A stretch of DNA of 64,000 bases from UBA4644 sp964541085 (GCA_964541085.1 CAZIPA010000005.1:1-64000); one strand, 5' to 3'. Counted from the first letter of the stretch, positions 22,314 to 31,913 are shown. Translations and numbers: made by a program. The notes: generated from the sequence alone by a model not told the origin.

Positions 22314-24773
22314 TTATACTGTCATCGGATTGATGTCCGCCGAAACCGTACACTGCGGGCCATGATGCAGCGATTCTGCCGCTACCAGCAGCTGGGCCGC
22401 AATGGCACGGCTTTCGCTGTTGGCCTTTGCACGGAAGGACACCGTATAATAATAGCGTTGATTGACTTTTGCCAGAGCCGCCGGCGCAGGGCCCAGCACG
22501 GCAGTTCCCGGGCCCAGTCGGCTGCGCACCAAGGCTGCCAGCTGTCGGGCGTGCTCACGCACAGCTGCTTCATCTCCGCCGCCCAGACGAAAGACAAACA
22601 GATCGTCAAAGGGCGGGGCTTTCAGGGCCTGCCGGGTCTGAATCTCCTGCTGATAAAAGGCATCATAATCCTGTGCCGCCGCAGCAAGAATCACCGGATT
22701 TTCGGGCGTATAGGTCTGAATCACCGCCCGCCCACGGGTTGTCCGCCGTCCGGCTCTGCCGACGACCTGCGCCAGCAGAGAAAAGGTGCGTTCCGGCGCA
22801 TGATAGCCGCCGCAGTACAGGGACAAATCGGCCTCCAGCACACCCACCAATGTCACATTGGGAAAGTCCAGCCCCTTGGCCACCATCTGCGTACCCAGCA
22901 GAATATCCGCTTCCCCCTGTGAAAACTGCTTCAGCAGCGCCTCATGGGTGGTGCGGCCCTGAGTGGTGTCCGCATCCATTCGCAGAATTCGTGCCGTGGG
23001 AAACAGCGCCTGCAGCTCATCCTCCACGCTTTGTGTACCGGAGCCCAACAGACGGATATGCGCACCGCCGCAGGCGGGGCAAGTGGAAATCATGGGAATG
23101 GACGCACCGCAGTGGTGGCACATCAGCCGTCCGTTGCGGCTGTGATAGGTCATCGCGGCCGAGCAGTTTTCACACATGGCGATATAGCCGCAATCCACGC
23201 AGGCGGCCATGCGGGCACTGCCCCGCCGATTCAAAAACAGAATGCTCTGCTCTCCCCGCTCCAAATTGCCCTGAAGCTCCGCCTGAAGCTGGCTGCTGAT
23301 CCGGGAAGGGTCGCCTTGCCGCAGCTGTCCCCGCATATCTGCCAGAACGGTTTCCGGCAGAGGGGTATTCTGAAAACGGTTGGGCAGTGTAAACAGATGG
23401 TATGCGCCGTTTTTTGCGGCGTAATAGCTCTCCACAGAAGGAGTCGCAGAGCCCAGCACCAGCAGGCAATTCTCCCGGGCAGCGCGGTATTTTGCCACAT
23501 CCCGGGCGTGATAGCGGGGATCTGTCTCGGATTTATAAGAGGGCTCCTGCTCCTCATCCACAAGGATACAGCCCAGATTCGCTGCCGGTGCCAGCACCGC
23601 CGTCCGGGTTCCGATAATCACGGTAGCCTGTCCCCGCCGGATCCGGCAATATTCCGTATAGCGCTGGGTCACGGTGAGTCCGCTGTGCAGAACGGCCACA
23701 CGATTGCCGAAATACTGGCGGAAGCGGCTGACAACCTGCGGTGTCAGAGCAATCTCCGGCACCAGCAGAATGGCACTTTTCCCCAGGGACAGCGTATGCT
23801 GAATCAGTCGGATGTAAATCAGCGTCTTGCCGCTTCCGGTGACACCGTAAAGCAGGGCGACCTCGGGCTTTTCGCCGGACATCAGCCCGCACAGGCCTTC
23901 ATAAGCCTGCTGCTGCTGTTCATTCAGCACAATTTTTGATGCCTGCATCTCCGGCTCCTTCGCAGGCAGATCGTCCTCCGGCAGGTATTCCGCCGCAAGA
24001 ATCCCCTGCCGCACCAGCGATTTGATCACAGCCGGGCTTACGCCGGTGCGATAACAGAGCTCTTTTTCCGGCAGAGAGCCGGCCGCCAGAATGCAGTCCA
24101 GCACCGCCTTTCGCTGGGGCGTCATACGGTTATCCAGACGGGTCAGCATTTCCTCCGGCGGCAGGGCGGGACGCAGAATTGTAATCTTTTTTTCCGAGGG
24201 AAGAGGCTTCAGATTGGGATGACACAGCAGCAGCTCCTGTCGGCAGAAGGCACGGAGCATCCGCAGCGTTGTCTTTTCCGGAAGGCCGCACTGCTCTGCC
24301 AGCGCTTTTGCAGACAGAGGATCGGGGGCAAGCTGTACCGCGGTCAGCAGCTGCTGCTCCTGCAAGTCATACTCCGACAGCCGTTCCGGCGAAAATGCAG
24401 GGCCGGGAAGATAGGTTTCCGGCAGTCTGCTCCAGATGCCCGGCGGAAGCAGCGCTGCCGCCGCCTGATAATAGGTACAAAAGCAGCGGCGGCACATCCA
24501 GAGCGCCAGCGCCTGCTGCTGAGGAGAAAGGGATATCTCTTTGGAAAAAACATGAGCAATCGGCTTCAGCGGAAGATTTTCCTCCTGACGGGAGGTGACT
24601 TCCAGCACAAAGCCTTCAGAAAGCTTATCACCCCGACCAAAGGGCACCAGCACCCGTGCGCCGGGAAAAATCGGCTCTGCCAGCGTCTGCGGTACGGCAT
24701 AATCATAAGGGCGGTCTATGGAATAGACCGCCGCTGCCACCGCCACCCGGGCCACCGTCGTCTGCATGGTCAT
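22314..24773 (-). CDS. priA: Primosomal replication helicase PriA
   Basis: Replication-restart helicase of 819 residues. It has an N-terminal DNA-binding domain (1-110), a winged helix, Walker A GVTGSGKT and a DEEQ box. The zinc-binding insertion carries CVDCGYIAMCENC and later CHHCGA and CPACGG pairs. GRAGRR of helicase motif VI is followed by the C-terminal domain. In Bacillus coaBC separates rpoZ and priA; here priA follows rpoZ directly. Two candidate ATGs lie two codons apart (24773 and 24767), neither with a clear ribosome binding site. Confidence 0.94.
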   Translation of the reverse strand: MTMQTTVARVAVAAAVYSIDRPYDYAVPQTLAEPIFPGARVLVPFGRGDKLSEGFVLEVTSRQEENLPLKPIAHVFSKEISLSPQQQALALWMCRRCFCTYYQAAAALLPPGIWSRLPETYLPGPAFSPERLSEYDLQEQQLLTAVQLAPDPLSAKALAEQCGLPEKTTLRMLRAFCRQELLLCHPNLKPLPSEKKITILRPALPPEEMLTRLDNRMTPQRKAVLDCILAAGSLPEKELCYRTGVSPAVIKSLVRQGILAAEYLPEDDLPAKEPEMQASKIVLNEQQQQAYEGLCGLMSGEKPEVALLYGVTGSGKTLIYIRLIQHTLSLGKSAILLVPEIALTPQVVSRFRQYFGNRVAVLHSGLTVTQRYTEYCRIRRGQATVIIGTRTAVLAPAANLGCILVDEEQEPSYKSETDPRYHARDVAKYRAARENCLLVLGSATPSVESYYAAKNGAYHLFTLPNRFQNTPLPETVLADMRGQLRQGDPSRISSQLQAELQGNLERGEQSILFLNRRGSARMAACVDCGYIAMCENCSAAMTYHSRNGRLMCHHCGASIPMISTCPACGGAHIRLLGSGTQSVEDELQALFPTARILRMDADTTQGRTTHEALLKQFSQGEADILLGTQMVAKGLDFPNVTLVGVLEADLSLYCGGYHAPERTFSLLAQVVGRAGRRTTRGRAVIQTYTPENPVILAAAAQDYDAFYQQEIQTRQALKAPPFDDLFVFRLGGGDEAAVREHARQLAALVRSRLGPGTAVLGPAPAALAKVNQRYYYTVSFRAKANSESRAIAAQLLVAAESLHHGPQCTVSADINPMTV

Positions 24774-24791
24774 GAAAGGCGGCGGAAAGGA

Positions 24792-25139
24792 TTACTGCTC
24801 GCAGCTTTCCGGCTGCTCGTCAGCTTGTGCTTCAGCCTCAGCTTCTTCTTCGGCTTCCACTTCCTCTTCGGCCCCTGCCATGTCCTGAGCGGCTTCCTCC
24901 GAAGCGGCCTCTTCCGCAACGACAGGCGCAGACTCCTCCTGGGGAGCCTCACCGTCTCTGGGCACAATGCGGCCACTCATAATATCATCCAGCGCCAGCT
25001 TTACCGGCTTTTCCGTCAGCGAAAGCTCCGCAGCCTCCGCTTCCTCCGCCAGCTCTCTGGCACGCTTTGCCGTAACATTGACCAGCAGATAACGGTTATC
25101 AATCTTGGTGAGCAGTTCGCTCATGGAAGGATGCAGCAT
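24792..25139 (-). CDS. rpoZ: RNA polymerase omega subunit with acidic tail
   Basis: Protein of 115 residues. Residues 1-58 are the conserved omega fold (MLHPSMSELLTKIDNRYLLV, AKRARELAEE, KPVKLALDDIMSGRI). The remaining roughly 50 residues are almost only Glu, Ala, Gln and Asp, a long acidic extension absent from most omega subunits of about 70 residues. AAAGGAG lies nine bases before the ATG. It lies between gmk and priA, as usual in Firmicutes. Confidence 0.92.
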   Translation of the reverse strand: MLHPSMSELLTKIDNRYLLVNVTAKRARELAEEAEAAELSLTEKPVKLALDDIMSGRIVPRDGEAPQEESAPVVAEEAASEEAAQDMAGAEEEVEAEEEAEAEAQADEQPESCEQ

Positions 25140-25170
25140 AATTATGAACTCCTTTATCGTATCAAATCTA

Positions 25171-25764
25171 TTATTTCAGAAGAAAGCCCCGGTTTTCCCG
25201 GCGGCAGCGATGGGCGGTAATGATGCTCAAAAGCTCTCCGGCAGCATTTTCCGGCACATCATTCAGCACGATGTACTGAAAATCATCCATATGGGCACAT
25301 TCCTGCCGGGCGGTTTCCATCCGGCGGCAAATCTTTTCTTCGCTTTCCGTACCACGGCCACGGAGACGGCGCTCCAGCTCGGCAAAGGACGGCGGCGCAA
25401 TGAAGATCAAAGCAGCCTCCGGACACCGCTGACGCACCTGACGGGCACCCTGAAGCTCAATCTCCAGAATCACATCATTGCCCCGCTCCAGATGCTCCAG
25501 CACCGGATCCAGCGGTGTGCCGTAGTAATTGCCCACATATTCCGCGTGCTCCAGCAGACGATCCTCGGAAATCAGCTGCTGAAACTGTTCCCGGGAAATG
25601 AAATGATAATCTGCGCCGTCCACCTCGCCGGGTCTGGGAGCACGGGTCGTGGCGGAAACGGAAAAATACAGGTCGGGAAGCGCATTCCGCACCTGACGCA
25701 GCACGGTCCCCTTTCCTGCGCCGCTGGGGCCGGTGATGACAAACAGCGTTCCCCTTTTATTCAT
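25171..25764 (-). CDS. gmk: Guanylate kinase
   Basis: Enzyme of 197 residues converting GMP to GDP with ATP. The P-loop GPSGAGKGT follows the N-terminal strand; the GMP-binding region (SATTRAPRPGEVDGADYHF) and lid region are present. The start at 25764 (MNKRGTLFV) has AGGAGG nine bases upstream and overlaps the end of remA by 8 bp; an in-frame ATG six codons earlier would lie deeper inside remA without a better site. Confidence 0.94.
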   Translation of the reverse strand: MNKRGTLFVITGPSGAGKGTVLRQVRNALPDLYFSVSATTRAPRPGEVDGADYHFISREQFQQLISEDRLLEHAEYVGNYYGTPLDPVLEHLERGNDVILEIELQGARQVRQRCPEAALIFIAPPSFAELERRLRGRGTESEEKICRRMETARQECAHMDDFQYIVLNDVPENAAGELLSIITAHRCRRENRGFLLK

Positions 25765-26023
25765 CCTCCGTATCCTCCTCATCCTCCAGATCAGAGCTGA
25801 GCCGGTTGGCGATGGTTTCCGGCTGGATGGGCGACAGGATCACATGATCGGAATCGGTAATCAGAACACTGCGGCTGCGGCGGCCATAGGTGGCATCCAC
25901 CAGCATATTGCTCTCCTTCGCCTTGGTAATAATGCGCCGGATGGGCGCAGACTCTGGGCTGACAATGGCCACCAGCCGTGTGGCGGACACCATATTGCCA
26001 AAGCCGATATTGATCAGTTTCAT
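25757..26023 (-). CDS. remA: RemA-like regulator (DUF370)
   Basis: Small protein of 88 residues beginning MKLINIGFGNMVSATRLVAIVSPESAPIRR in pieces that match RemA, a DNA-wrapping activator of matrix genes in Bacillus. The core KESNMLVDATYGRRSRSVLI is conserved, including the basic surface. The C-terminus is acidic. It sits between yicC and gmk as across the Firmicutes. In clostridia its regulon is not established. Confidence 0.92.
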   Translation of the reverse strand: MKLINIGFGNMVSATRLVAIVSPESAPIRRIITKAKESNMLVDATYGRRSRSVLITDSDHVILSPIQPETIANRLSSDLEDEEDTEDE

Positions 26024-26029
26024 CGTTCC

Positions 26030-26920
26030 TCACTCCAGATTCTGAATCTGTTCCCGAATTTTTTCGATCTCGGATTTCATTTCCACCACGGTCTGGGCGA
26101 TCTGCACATCATTGGCCTTGGAGCCGATGGTGTTGGTTTCCCGGTTCAGCTCCTGCACCAGAAAGTCCAGCTTGCGGCCCACAGCCACCGGACTTTTCAG
26201 CATGGAATCCAGCTGAGACAGATGGGAACGCAGCCGCACGATTTCTTCCGTGACATTCACCTTGTCTGCAAACAGCGCAGCCTCCTGCAAAATGCGGGTC
26301 TGGGTCAGTTCCGTCCCGTCCAGCAGCTCTTCCATGCGGGCGGCGATGCGGGCACGATATTCCTCCACACTGTCGGGAGAACGCTGCTCCACAAAGTCCA
26401 CATAGTTCCGCAGCAGTCCGGCACGATAGGCGATGTCCTCACAAAGGCGTTCGCCCTCCTTGCGGCGCATGGCATTATATTCCTCCAGCGCCAGCGCCAG
26501 CACCTGCGACACCTCTGCCTTCACCTGCTCGGCGTCGGCCTCTTCCCGGGTTTCCTCCATGGCATCCGGCAGACGCAGCAGCGAAAGGGCTGTTACATCC
26601 TCTCCGGGGACGGAAAAGTTCTGGGAAATGGTTTGCAGTGCCTCCAGATATCCCCGAATCACCGCCAGATTGGGGGTGATACGAATGTCGCCGCCTTCTT
26701 TGGCACGAATGGAAACAAAAATGTCTACCTTGCCCCGGGCCACGGCGGCCTGTGTCTGCTTGGAGATCATTTCCTCCAGATAGCCGTAAATGCGGGGCGC
26801 TTTGATGTTCAGATCCAGAAAACGGTGATTCACCGAACGGATCTCCACGGTGATCTCGCGGAACTCATTTTCCTGCTTGACCCGGCCATAGCCGGTCATA
26901 CTGCTCAACAAAAAAATCAC
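26030..26920 (-). CDS. YicC/YloC-family endoribonuclease
   Basis: Protein of about 296 residues with the family opening SSMTGYGR and EIRSVNHRFLD, and the C-terminal DUF1732 block KLDFLVQELNREtNTIGSKA in which the acidic/basic catalytic surface lies. YicC proteins are hexameric endoribonucleases; the Firmicutes ortholog is YloC. Start uncertain: GTG at 26920 follows AGAAGG at short spacing (4 nt), while ATG at 26899 begins exactly at MTGYGR but lacks a ribosome binding site. First gene of the yicC-remA-gmk-rpoZ run. Confidence 0.88.
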   Translation of the reverse strand: MIFLLSSMTGYGRVKQENEFREITVEIRSVNHRFLDLNIKAPRIYGYLEEMISKQTQAAVARGKVDIFVSIRAKEGGDIRITPNLAVIRGYLEALQTISQNFSVPGEDVTALSLLRLPDAMEETREEADAEQVKAEVSQVLALALEEYNAMRRKEGERLCEDIAYRAGLLRNYVDFVEQRSPDSVEEYRARIAARMEELLDGTELTQTRILQEAALFADKVNVTEEIVRLRSHLSQLDSMLKSPVAVGRKLDFLVQELNRETNTIGSKANDVQIAQTVVEMKSEIEKIREQIQNLE

Positions 26921-26942
26921 TCTGCCTTCTATCTCAATATTT

Positions 26943-28535
26943 TTATAATTCCTGTAACGGACGATATTCCGCCATGATTCGTTCCGCCGCACGGATGCCG
27001 TCCACGGCCGCGCTGACGATGCCGCCTGCATAACCCGCGCCCTCTCCGCAGGGGATCAGCCCACGGGCGGAAGGACTGAACAGATCCTCCTGCCGCAGGA
27101 TTCGCACAGGCGAGGAGGTTCGGGTTTCCACACCGGTCAGCACCCCATCCGGGCCGTCATAGCCACGAAGCTTTCTGCCAAAGGCGGGAATGGAGCGCCG
27201 CAGCATATCGCATACAAAGGGCGGCAGCAGCTGATCCAGCTGGCAAAAGCTCCAGCCTCTGGGATAGGAGGGCTCCACCCGGCCAAGATGCGCCGAGGGC
27301 CGGCCGGCCAGAAAATCATCTATCCGCTGTACCGGCGCCGTGCCGTCACCCGTCATGGCAAAGGCCGCCTGCTCCAGTCTGCGCTGAAAGGCCACACCGT
27401 CCAGCGGGCCGCTGCCGTAATCCTCCGGGCCTACGGAAACGCACAGCGCCGCATTGGCGTTTCTGCCGTTTCTGGCGTGATAGCTCATGCCGTTGGTCAC
27501 GATGGTGCTCTGTTCGCTGGCAGCTGCCACCACCTGCCCGCCGGGGCACATACAAAAGCTGTAGCAGCCCCGCTCCCCTTCCCGGCGGGAAAGGGCATAT
27601 TCTCCCGGCGGAAGGCCGGGCGTACCGGCTCGACTGCCGTAAAGTGCTTCGTTGATATCCTGCTGTAAATGCTCTGCCCGCAGACCTACGGAAAAGGGCT
27701 TTGGCTGCAAGGCGATTCCCTGCCGCCGGAGGGCCAGAAAGGTGTCCCGGGCACTGTGTCCCACAGCCAGCACCGCCAGCCCACAGGGAAGTTCTCCTTC
27801 CTCCAGCAGCAGACCGTGCAGCACATTTTCCCGCAGCAGCAGTCCCCGAACCGGTGTGCAAAAGCGAACCTCTCCGCCCAGCGCACAGATTTCCCGGCGG
27901 ATGGAAACCACCACCTGCTTCAGCAGATCCGTGCCTACATGAGGCTTGGCCAGCCGCAGAATTTCCTCCGGTGCGCCGTGTTCCCGCAGCAGCTGCAATA
28001 CCAGCTCACAGCGGCGGTCACCGATGCGGCAGGTGAGCTTTCCGTCAGAATAGGCTCCTGCGCCGCCTTCACCAAATTGAATGTTGCAGCTTTCGTCCAG
28101 CTCACCGCCGGAGAAATAGTTGGACACTGCCTGATCCCGCTGTTCCATGGCACCGCCCCGCTCCAGCACAATGGGAGCATAGCCGTTTTTGGCCAGAAGC
28201 AGCGCCGCAAACATCCCCGCCGGGCCAAAGCCTACCACCACAGGCGGTGCGGAAAGCCGCCGGTTTCCGGTGGGCACCGGCATTTCTGCCGGAAGCCGCA
28301 GCCGGACAGAGGGATCGTTGCAGGACTGCACAAAGGCGGCTTCATCCCCGGCAAGCTCCAGCTCTACGGTGCAGACCGCCTTCAGCTCTCCCCGGCGCAG
28401 ATCCAGCGACTGCTTATGCACACGCCCTGCGCATACGGCACTTTTGCCCAGCGAAAGCCGCTTTCTTGCAGCAGCCAGAGCTTCCTCCTCCGAAAACGGA
28501 AAAGGAAGCCCCAGATTGGAAATCAATATACTCAT
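26943..28535 (-). CDS. FAD-dependent oxidoreductase (COG2509-like)
   Basis: Flavoprotein of 530 residues. After an N-terminal domain of about 90 residues the dinucleotide-binding motif VVVGFGPAGMFAALLLAKNGY is followed by an acidic residue after the second strand (LERGG). A second block, GEGAGYAGGIVSAAVDGIRAA, closes the FAD site near the C-terminus. CNIQFGEGGAGAYSDGKLTCRI is characteristic of the predicted FAD-dependent dehydrogenases often encoded near cdaA or glmM in clostridia. Substrate unknown. It overlaps the CdaR gene by 4 bp. Confidence 0.82.
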   Translation of the reverse strand: MSILISNLGLPFPFSEEEALAAARKRLSLGKSAVCAGRVHKQSLDLRRGELKAVCTVELELAGDEAAFVQSCNDPSVRLRLPAEMPVPTGNRRLSAPPVVVGFGPAGMFAALLLAKNGYAPIVLERGGAMEQRDQAVSNYFSGGELDESCNIQFGEGGAGAYSDGKLTCRIGDRRCELVLQLLREHGAPEEILRLAKPHVGTDLLKQVVVSIRREICALGGEVRFCTPVRGLLLRENVLHGLLLEEGELPCGLAVLAVGHSARDTFLALRRQGIALQPKPFSVGLRAEHLQQDINEALYGSRAGTPGLPPGEYALSRREGERGCYSFCMCPGGQVVAAASEQSTIVTNGMSYHARNGRNANAALCVSVGPEDYGSGPLDGVAFQRRLEQAAFAMTGDGTAPVQRIDDFLAGRPSAHLGRVEPSYPRGWSFCQLDQLLPPFVCDMLRRSIPAFGRKLRGYDGPDGVLTGVETRTSSPVRILRQEDLFSPSARGLIPCGEGAGYAGGIVSAAVDGIRAAERIMAEYRPLQEL

Positions 28536-29848
28536 GGCTCTGTGGGTTCCGCAGGCTCGCCGTCCCCGTCAGGCTCCCCATCCGGATCGCCGGAATCGGG
28601 CGGCAGCATAACTGCATCCAGAGCCTCCTGGGTGACAACGCCGATGACCTGCGTCTTCTGGAACACATAGATACCGCTGTCTACCGGTGTCACCCGGCAG
28701 GAAATGATATTTTCACCGGCAATCAGATCAATGAGCCGATATTCCGGCCGCACCTGAAGTGCCTCTTCCGTCAGCGCCTCCACCTTTTCCGTGGGGCCAA
28801 AGACGGTAACCTCCAGCAGCTGATCCTCCGGATATTCCAGCAGCGGATCCTCTCCCAGCACAGCGGGAGAAAGGCTCAGCGTCCGACGGGAATAGCCCTC
28901 CGCCGTCACCGTAACCTTGGCGGAAACCGGCGTACCGGCCTCTGCGGAGACACCGTTGGGCAGCACAATGGGGATGGTAAAGACAGTTTGCTCATTTTCC
29001 ACCACATCTGCCAGATCAATGGTGCCCAGAGAAATCTGATTCAGCACCAGCATGGTATCCGTTGCGCCGATCAGCTGAATGGACTGGGGCTCAATATCCA
29101 CCGTTACCATGGTGGATTTCAGATATTCATGATTTTCCAGATTGACCGTCAGCGGGATGGAGCCGTTCTTTTTCATGGTGACAGTCAGGGTGACAGAGGG
29201 AGATTCCGCGGAAATGCGGCTGTCGGTGATCTCATTGCCCGATGCGTCCAGCAGCTGATAAGTCAGCACGGTCTGGGTGGTGCCGGTGGTTTCGGACACA
29301 TCATAGCGCACCTTGGCGCTCTTCACCTGCTCCAGCAGCGTAGAAGGACCCTTGATGGTGACGGCATCGGGATAGGTTCGGGGACTGGTTGCCATAACAT
29401 AGCCGTCGGCAGGCTTGCCGGTGATCTCCAGCTCCACCGGAACGGAAGCCTTGGAGATCCGATCCACCACGATATGTACCTTGCCGGGGTTGCGGCTGGC
29501 CACCTTCACGCCGGTAGCATCCAGCGTGACACGGTAGTTCAGATCATATTCGCCCGGCTCGGTGATGTGGGTGATGCTGGCTACAGCGCTGACATAATCA
29601 CGGCTCATTTCCAGAATGCTGGAGCGATCGCCCTCCACATTGACGGTGACTTGATTGTCTCCGCCCTCCAGCACCACCAGATCGTTGGTGTTCAGCTGGG
29701 TCAAGCCGTCCAGCTGCACGGGAATCCCCCGATATTCCACAGTTTTGTTGGGATTTTTGTTGCCCATGACATAGGCCCACAGAAAAATCGCCAGCAGCAG
29801 AGAAAGCGCCCGGAGAAAGCCGTCGTGCTCTTTGATCCATTTCATCAT
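28532..29848 (-). CDS. cdaR: YbbR/CdaR-domain protein, partner of CdaA
   Basis: Protein of 438 residues with one N-terminal membrane anchor (about 13-30, LSLLLAIFLWAYVMG) and four YbbR-like beta repeats outside the membrane. The C-terminus is a Pro/Asp/Gly/Glu-rich tail. In Bacillus and Listeria CdaR binds CdaA and modulates c-di-AMP synthesis. It overlaps cdaA by 4 bp, which supports the pairing. The acidic tail is longer than I would expect. Confidence 0.9.
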   Translation of the reverse strand: MMKWIKEHDGFLRALSLLLAIFLWAYVMGNKNPNKTVEYRGIPVQLDGLTQLNTNDLVVLEGGDNQVTVNVEGDRSSILEMSRDYVSAVASITHITEPGEYDLNYRVTLDATGVKVASRNPGKVHIVVDRISKASVPVELEITGKPADGYVMATSPRTYPDAVTIKGPSTLLEQVKSAKVRYDVSETTGTTQTVLTYQLLDASGNEITDSRISAESPSVTLTVTMKKNGSIPLTVNLENHEYLKSTMVTVDIEPQSIQLIGATDTMLVLNQISLGTIDLADVVENEQTVFTIPIVLPNGVSAEAGTPVSAKVTVTAEGYSRRTLSLSPAVLGEDPLLEYPEDQLLEVTVFGPTEKVEALTEEALQVRPEYRLIDLIAGENIISCRVTPVDSGIYVFQKTQVIGVVTQEALDAVMLPPDSGDPDGEPDGDGEPAEPTEP

Positions 29849-30690
29849 TTCTTCAGCACCTCCCGGATGCGCTGCTTCAGCGTCTTCTTCTCTTCCGTAA
29901 TTTCCTCCGGCATGAGCTTTGCCGTCAGCAGCCGCTCCAGCGTTTCCGAGGCAAGATGCTGCTTCAGAATACCGCCCTCCGCCAGCGAGATGCCGCCGGT
30001 TTCCTCCGAGACGATCACGGAGATGGAGTCATAATTTTCGCTCTGGCCCAGACCGGCCCGGTGGCGGGTGCCCAGATCCTTGCTGATATTCTGCTTGCCG
30101 CTGAGGGGCAGAATGCAGCCTGCGGCGGCAATGCGGCCGTTGGCAATAATCACTGCGCCGTCATGGAGGGGCGCTTTGTTGTAAAACAGGTTCTTCAGCA
30201 GCTCGGCATTCACATCCGCATTGATGGTGGTGCCGGTGCTGATGATGTTGGTCAGCGGGTCGTTCCGCTGGAAAATAATCAATGCGCCGGTTTTGGTCCA
30301 GGAAAGGGAGTTCACGGCCTCGATGGTCTGCACAATGGCGGTATCCGTGGTGCTTGCCTGATTGTTCCGGCTGGTGAAAAAGCGGATGATCCGGTTGCTG
30401 CCGAACTGCTCCAGCATTTTTCGCAGCTCCGGCTGGAACAGCACAACCAATGCGAGGATTCCCACCTGCATCACCGCCTCCAGTATGGAGTGAATCACAT
30501 ACAGGTGCATCATATCTGACAGCTCCAGAATCACGATCAGTGCGATCAGACCCCAAAGCAGCTTTTGAACATTGGTGTTCCGCAAAAAGCGCATCAGATG
30601 GTAAAGCAAAAAGGCCACAATCAGGATGTCGATCACATCCCACACAGTGGCCAGTCTGGCGTTATTAACGATGGATTCCCAAATCTGCAT
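29845..30690 (-). CDS. cdaA: Membrane diadenylate cyclase CdaA
   Basis: Enzyme of 281 residues making c-di-AMP from two ATP. Three transmembrane helices fill about 15-85, then the DAC domain carries DGA at 177-179 and RHR at 209-211, both essential in the family. c-di-AMP controls potassium and osmolyte homeostasis and cell-wall stress. It heads the long minus-strand block and has its own promoter at 30727-30755. Confidence 0.95.
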   Translation of the reverse strand: MQIWESIVNNARLATVWDVIDILIVAFLLYHLMRFLRNTNVQKLLWGLIALIVILELSDMMHLYVIHSILEAVMQVGILALVVLFQPELRKMLEQFGSNRIIRFFTSRNNQASTTDTAIVQTIEAVNSLSWTKTGALIIFQRNDPLTNIISTGTTINADVNAELLKNLFYNKAPLHDGAVIIANGRIAAAGCILPLSGKQNISKDLGTRHRAGLGQSENYDSISVIVSEETGGISLAEGGILKQHLASETLERLLTAKLMPEEITEEKKTLKQRIREVLKK

Positions 30691-30726
30691 AGCCGCATTC
30701 CCTCTAAAGCATATTTTTATTACTTT

Positions 30727-30755
30727 ATAATAGCAGGAAAGCGGCTCTTTTTCAA
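30727..30755 (-). promoter_or_regulatory. Promoter of the cdaA block
   Basis: On the minus strand TTGAAA (30755-30750), 17-bp spacer, TATTAT (30732-30727). It lies 37 bp upstream of cdaA, just past the end of the cysteine desulfurase gene. Confidence 0.75.
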
Positions 30756-30782
30756 GTAGAGAGAGCCCTGTTTTTGGAGGTT

Positions 30783-31913
30783 TTAACAGGTTTTTAAGGA
30801 TTCTTTCAGAATCCGGGCCAGCTGCTCCGTCTCCTCCCGGGTGTTAAAGGCGGAAAAGCTCAGGCGTACCGTGCCGTCCGGCAGCGTCCCGGCGGTACGA
30901 TGGGCCAGCGGTGCGCAGTGAAGCCCGCCCCGGACGCAGACGCCCCGACCGGCCAGCGCCTGACAGATGGCCTCCGGCTCCCGCCCTTTGACCCGAAAGG
31001 ACAGCACGCCGCTCTGGCAGTCCTCCTGATAAAACAGCTCCAGCGGAAGGTCGGAAAGCAGATCCGCCGTCCGGCGCAGCAGTGCTTTTTCCCGCAGGAA
31101 AATTTCCTCCCGGTGCTTTGTCACAAAGCGAATCCCCTCCCGCAGTCCGGCAATGCCGGGAACATTGAGGGTGCCGCTTTCCAGTGCATCCGGCAGAAAG
31201 TCCGGCTGGCGTGTTTCCAGCGATAGGCTGCCCGTTCCGCCCTGCATCAGACTGTAAAGTTCTGTATCTTTACAGCATAGCAGCAGTCCGGTTCCCTGCG
31301 GCCCATACAGTGCTTTGTGTCCCGGCATACAGAAAAACGCGGCAGCGGGCAGGCTTTCGCATTTCAACGGAAGAATTCCTGCGGACTGGGACGCATCCAC
31401 CACCATGGGAAGTCCCCGTGCCATACAAAGCTCGGACAGCTGCTCCAGCGGGAGCACATAGCCAAACACATTGGAAACATGGGTCACAATGATACAGCGG
31501 GTCTCCGGACGGATGGCCGCTTCCACGGCATGGCACAGGGCTTCCGGAGAAAACAGCGGCGCCTCCGCCACGGTATAGGTGACACCCTGCTCTGCCAGAG
31601 CTTCCAGCGGCCGTACAACGGAGTTGTGCTCATAGCCGGAAATTACTGCATGACCGCTCCTGTGCAGCAGACTTTTGATGGCGAGATTCAGGCTGTGGGT
31701 GGCGTTGAGGGTAAACACCACCCGTTCCGGTGTGTCCAGTCCAAACAGCTCTGCCGCTGCCTGTCGGCAGTCGTATACCAGCTCTGCGGCTTTCATGGCG
31801 GGCCGGTGTCCGCCTCTTCCTGGATTGGCACAGCAAAGCAGCGCCTGCTCCATGGCTTTGGCCACAGAGGAAGGCTTTTGCAGGGTGGTGGCCGCATTAT
31901 CCAGATAGATCAC
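30783..31913 (-). CDS. Class V aminotransferase / cysteine desulfurase
   Basis: PLP enzyme of 376 residues. It opens with the cysteine desulfurase signature YLDNAATT. The PLP lysine lies in PGHKALYGPQG, and GGLHCAPLAHRT near the C-terminus holds the active-site Cys. The GTG start at 31913 overlaps the DUF3343 stop (TGGTGA); a longer open frame continues upstream only by running antisense-like through ispF. Cysteine desulfurases paired with DUF3343 are thought to move sulfur or selenium, so a role in selenium or persulfide delivery is more likely than general Fe-S assembly, but this is inference from context. Confidence 0.85.
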   Translation of the reverse strand: MIYLDNAATTLQKPSSVAKAMEQALLCCANPGRGGHRPAMKAAELVYDCRQAAAELFGLDTPERVVFTLNATHSLNLAIKSLLHRSGHAVISGYEHNSVVRPLEALAEQGVTYTVAEAPLFSPEALCHAVEAAIRPETRCIIVTHVSNVFGYVLPLEQLSELCMARGLPMVVDASQSAGILPLKCESLPAAAFFCMPGHKALYGPQGTGLLLCCKDTELYSLMQGGTGSLSLETRQPDFLPDALESGTLNVPGIAGLREGIRFVTKHREEIFLREKALLRRTADLLSDLPLELFYQEDCQSGVLSFRVKGREPEAICQALAGRGVCVRGGLHCAPLAHRTAGTLPDGTVRLSFSAFNTREETEQLARILKESLKTC

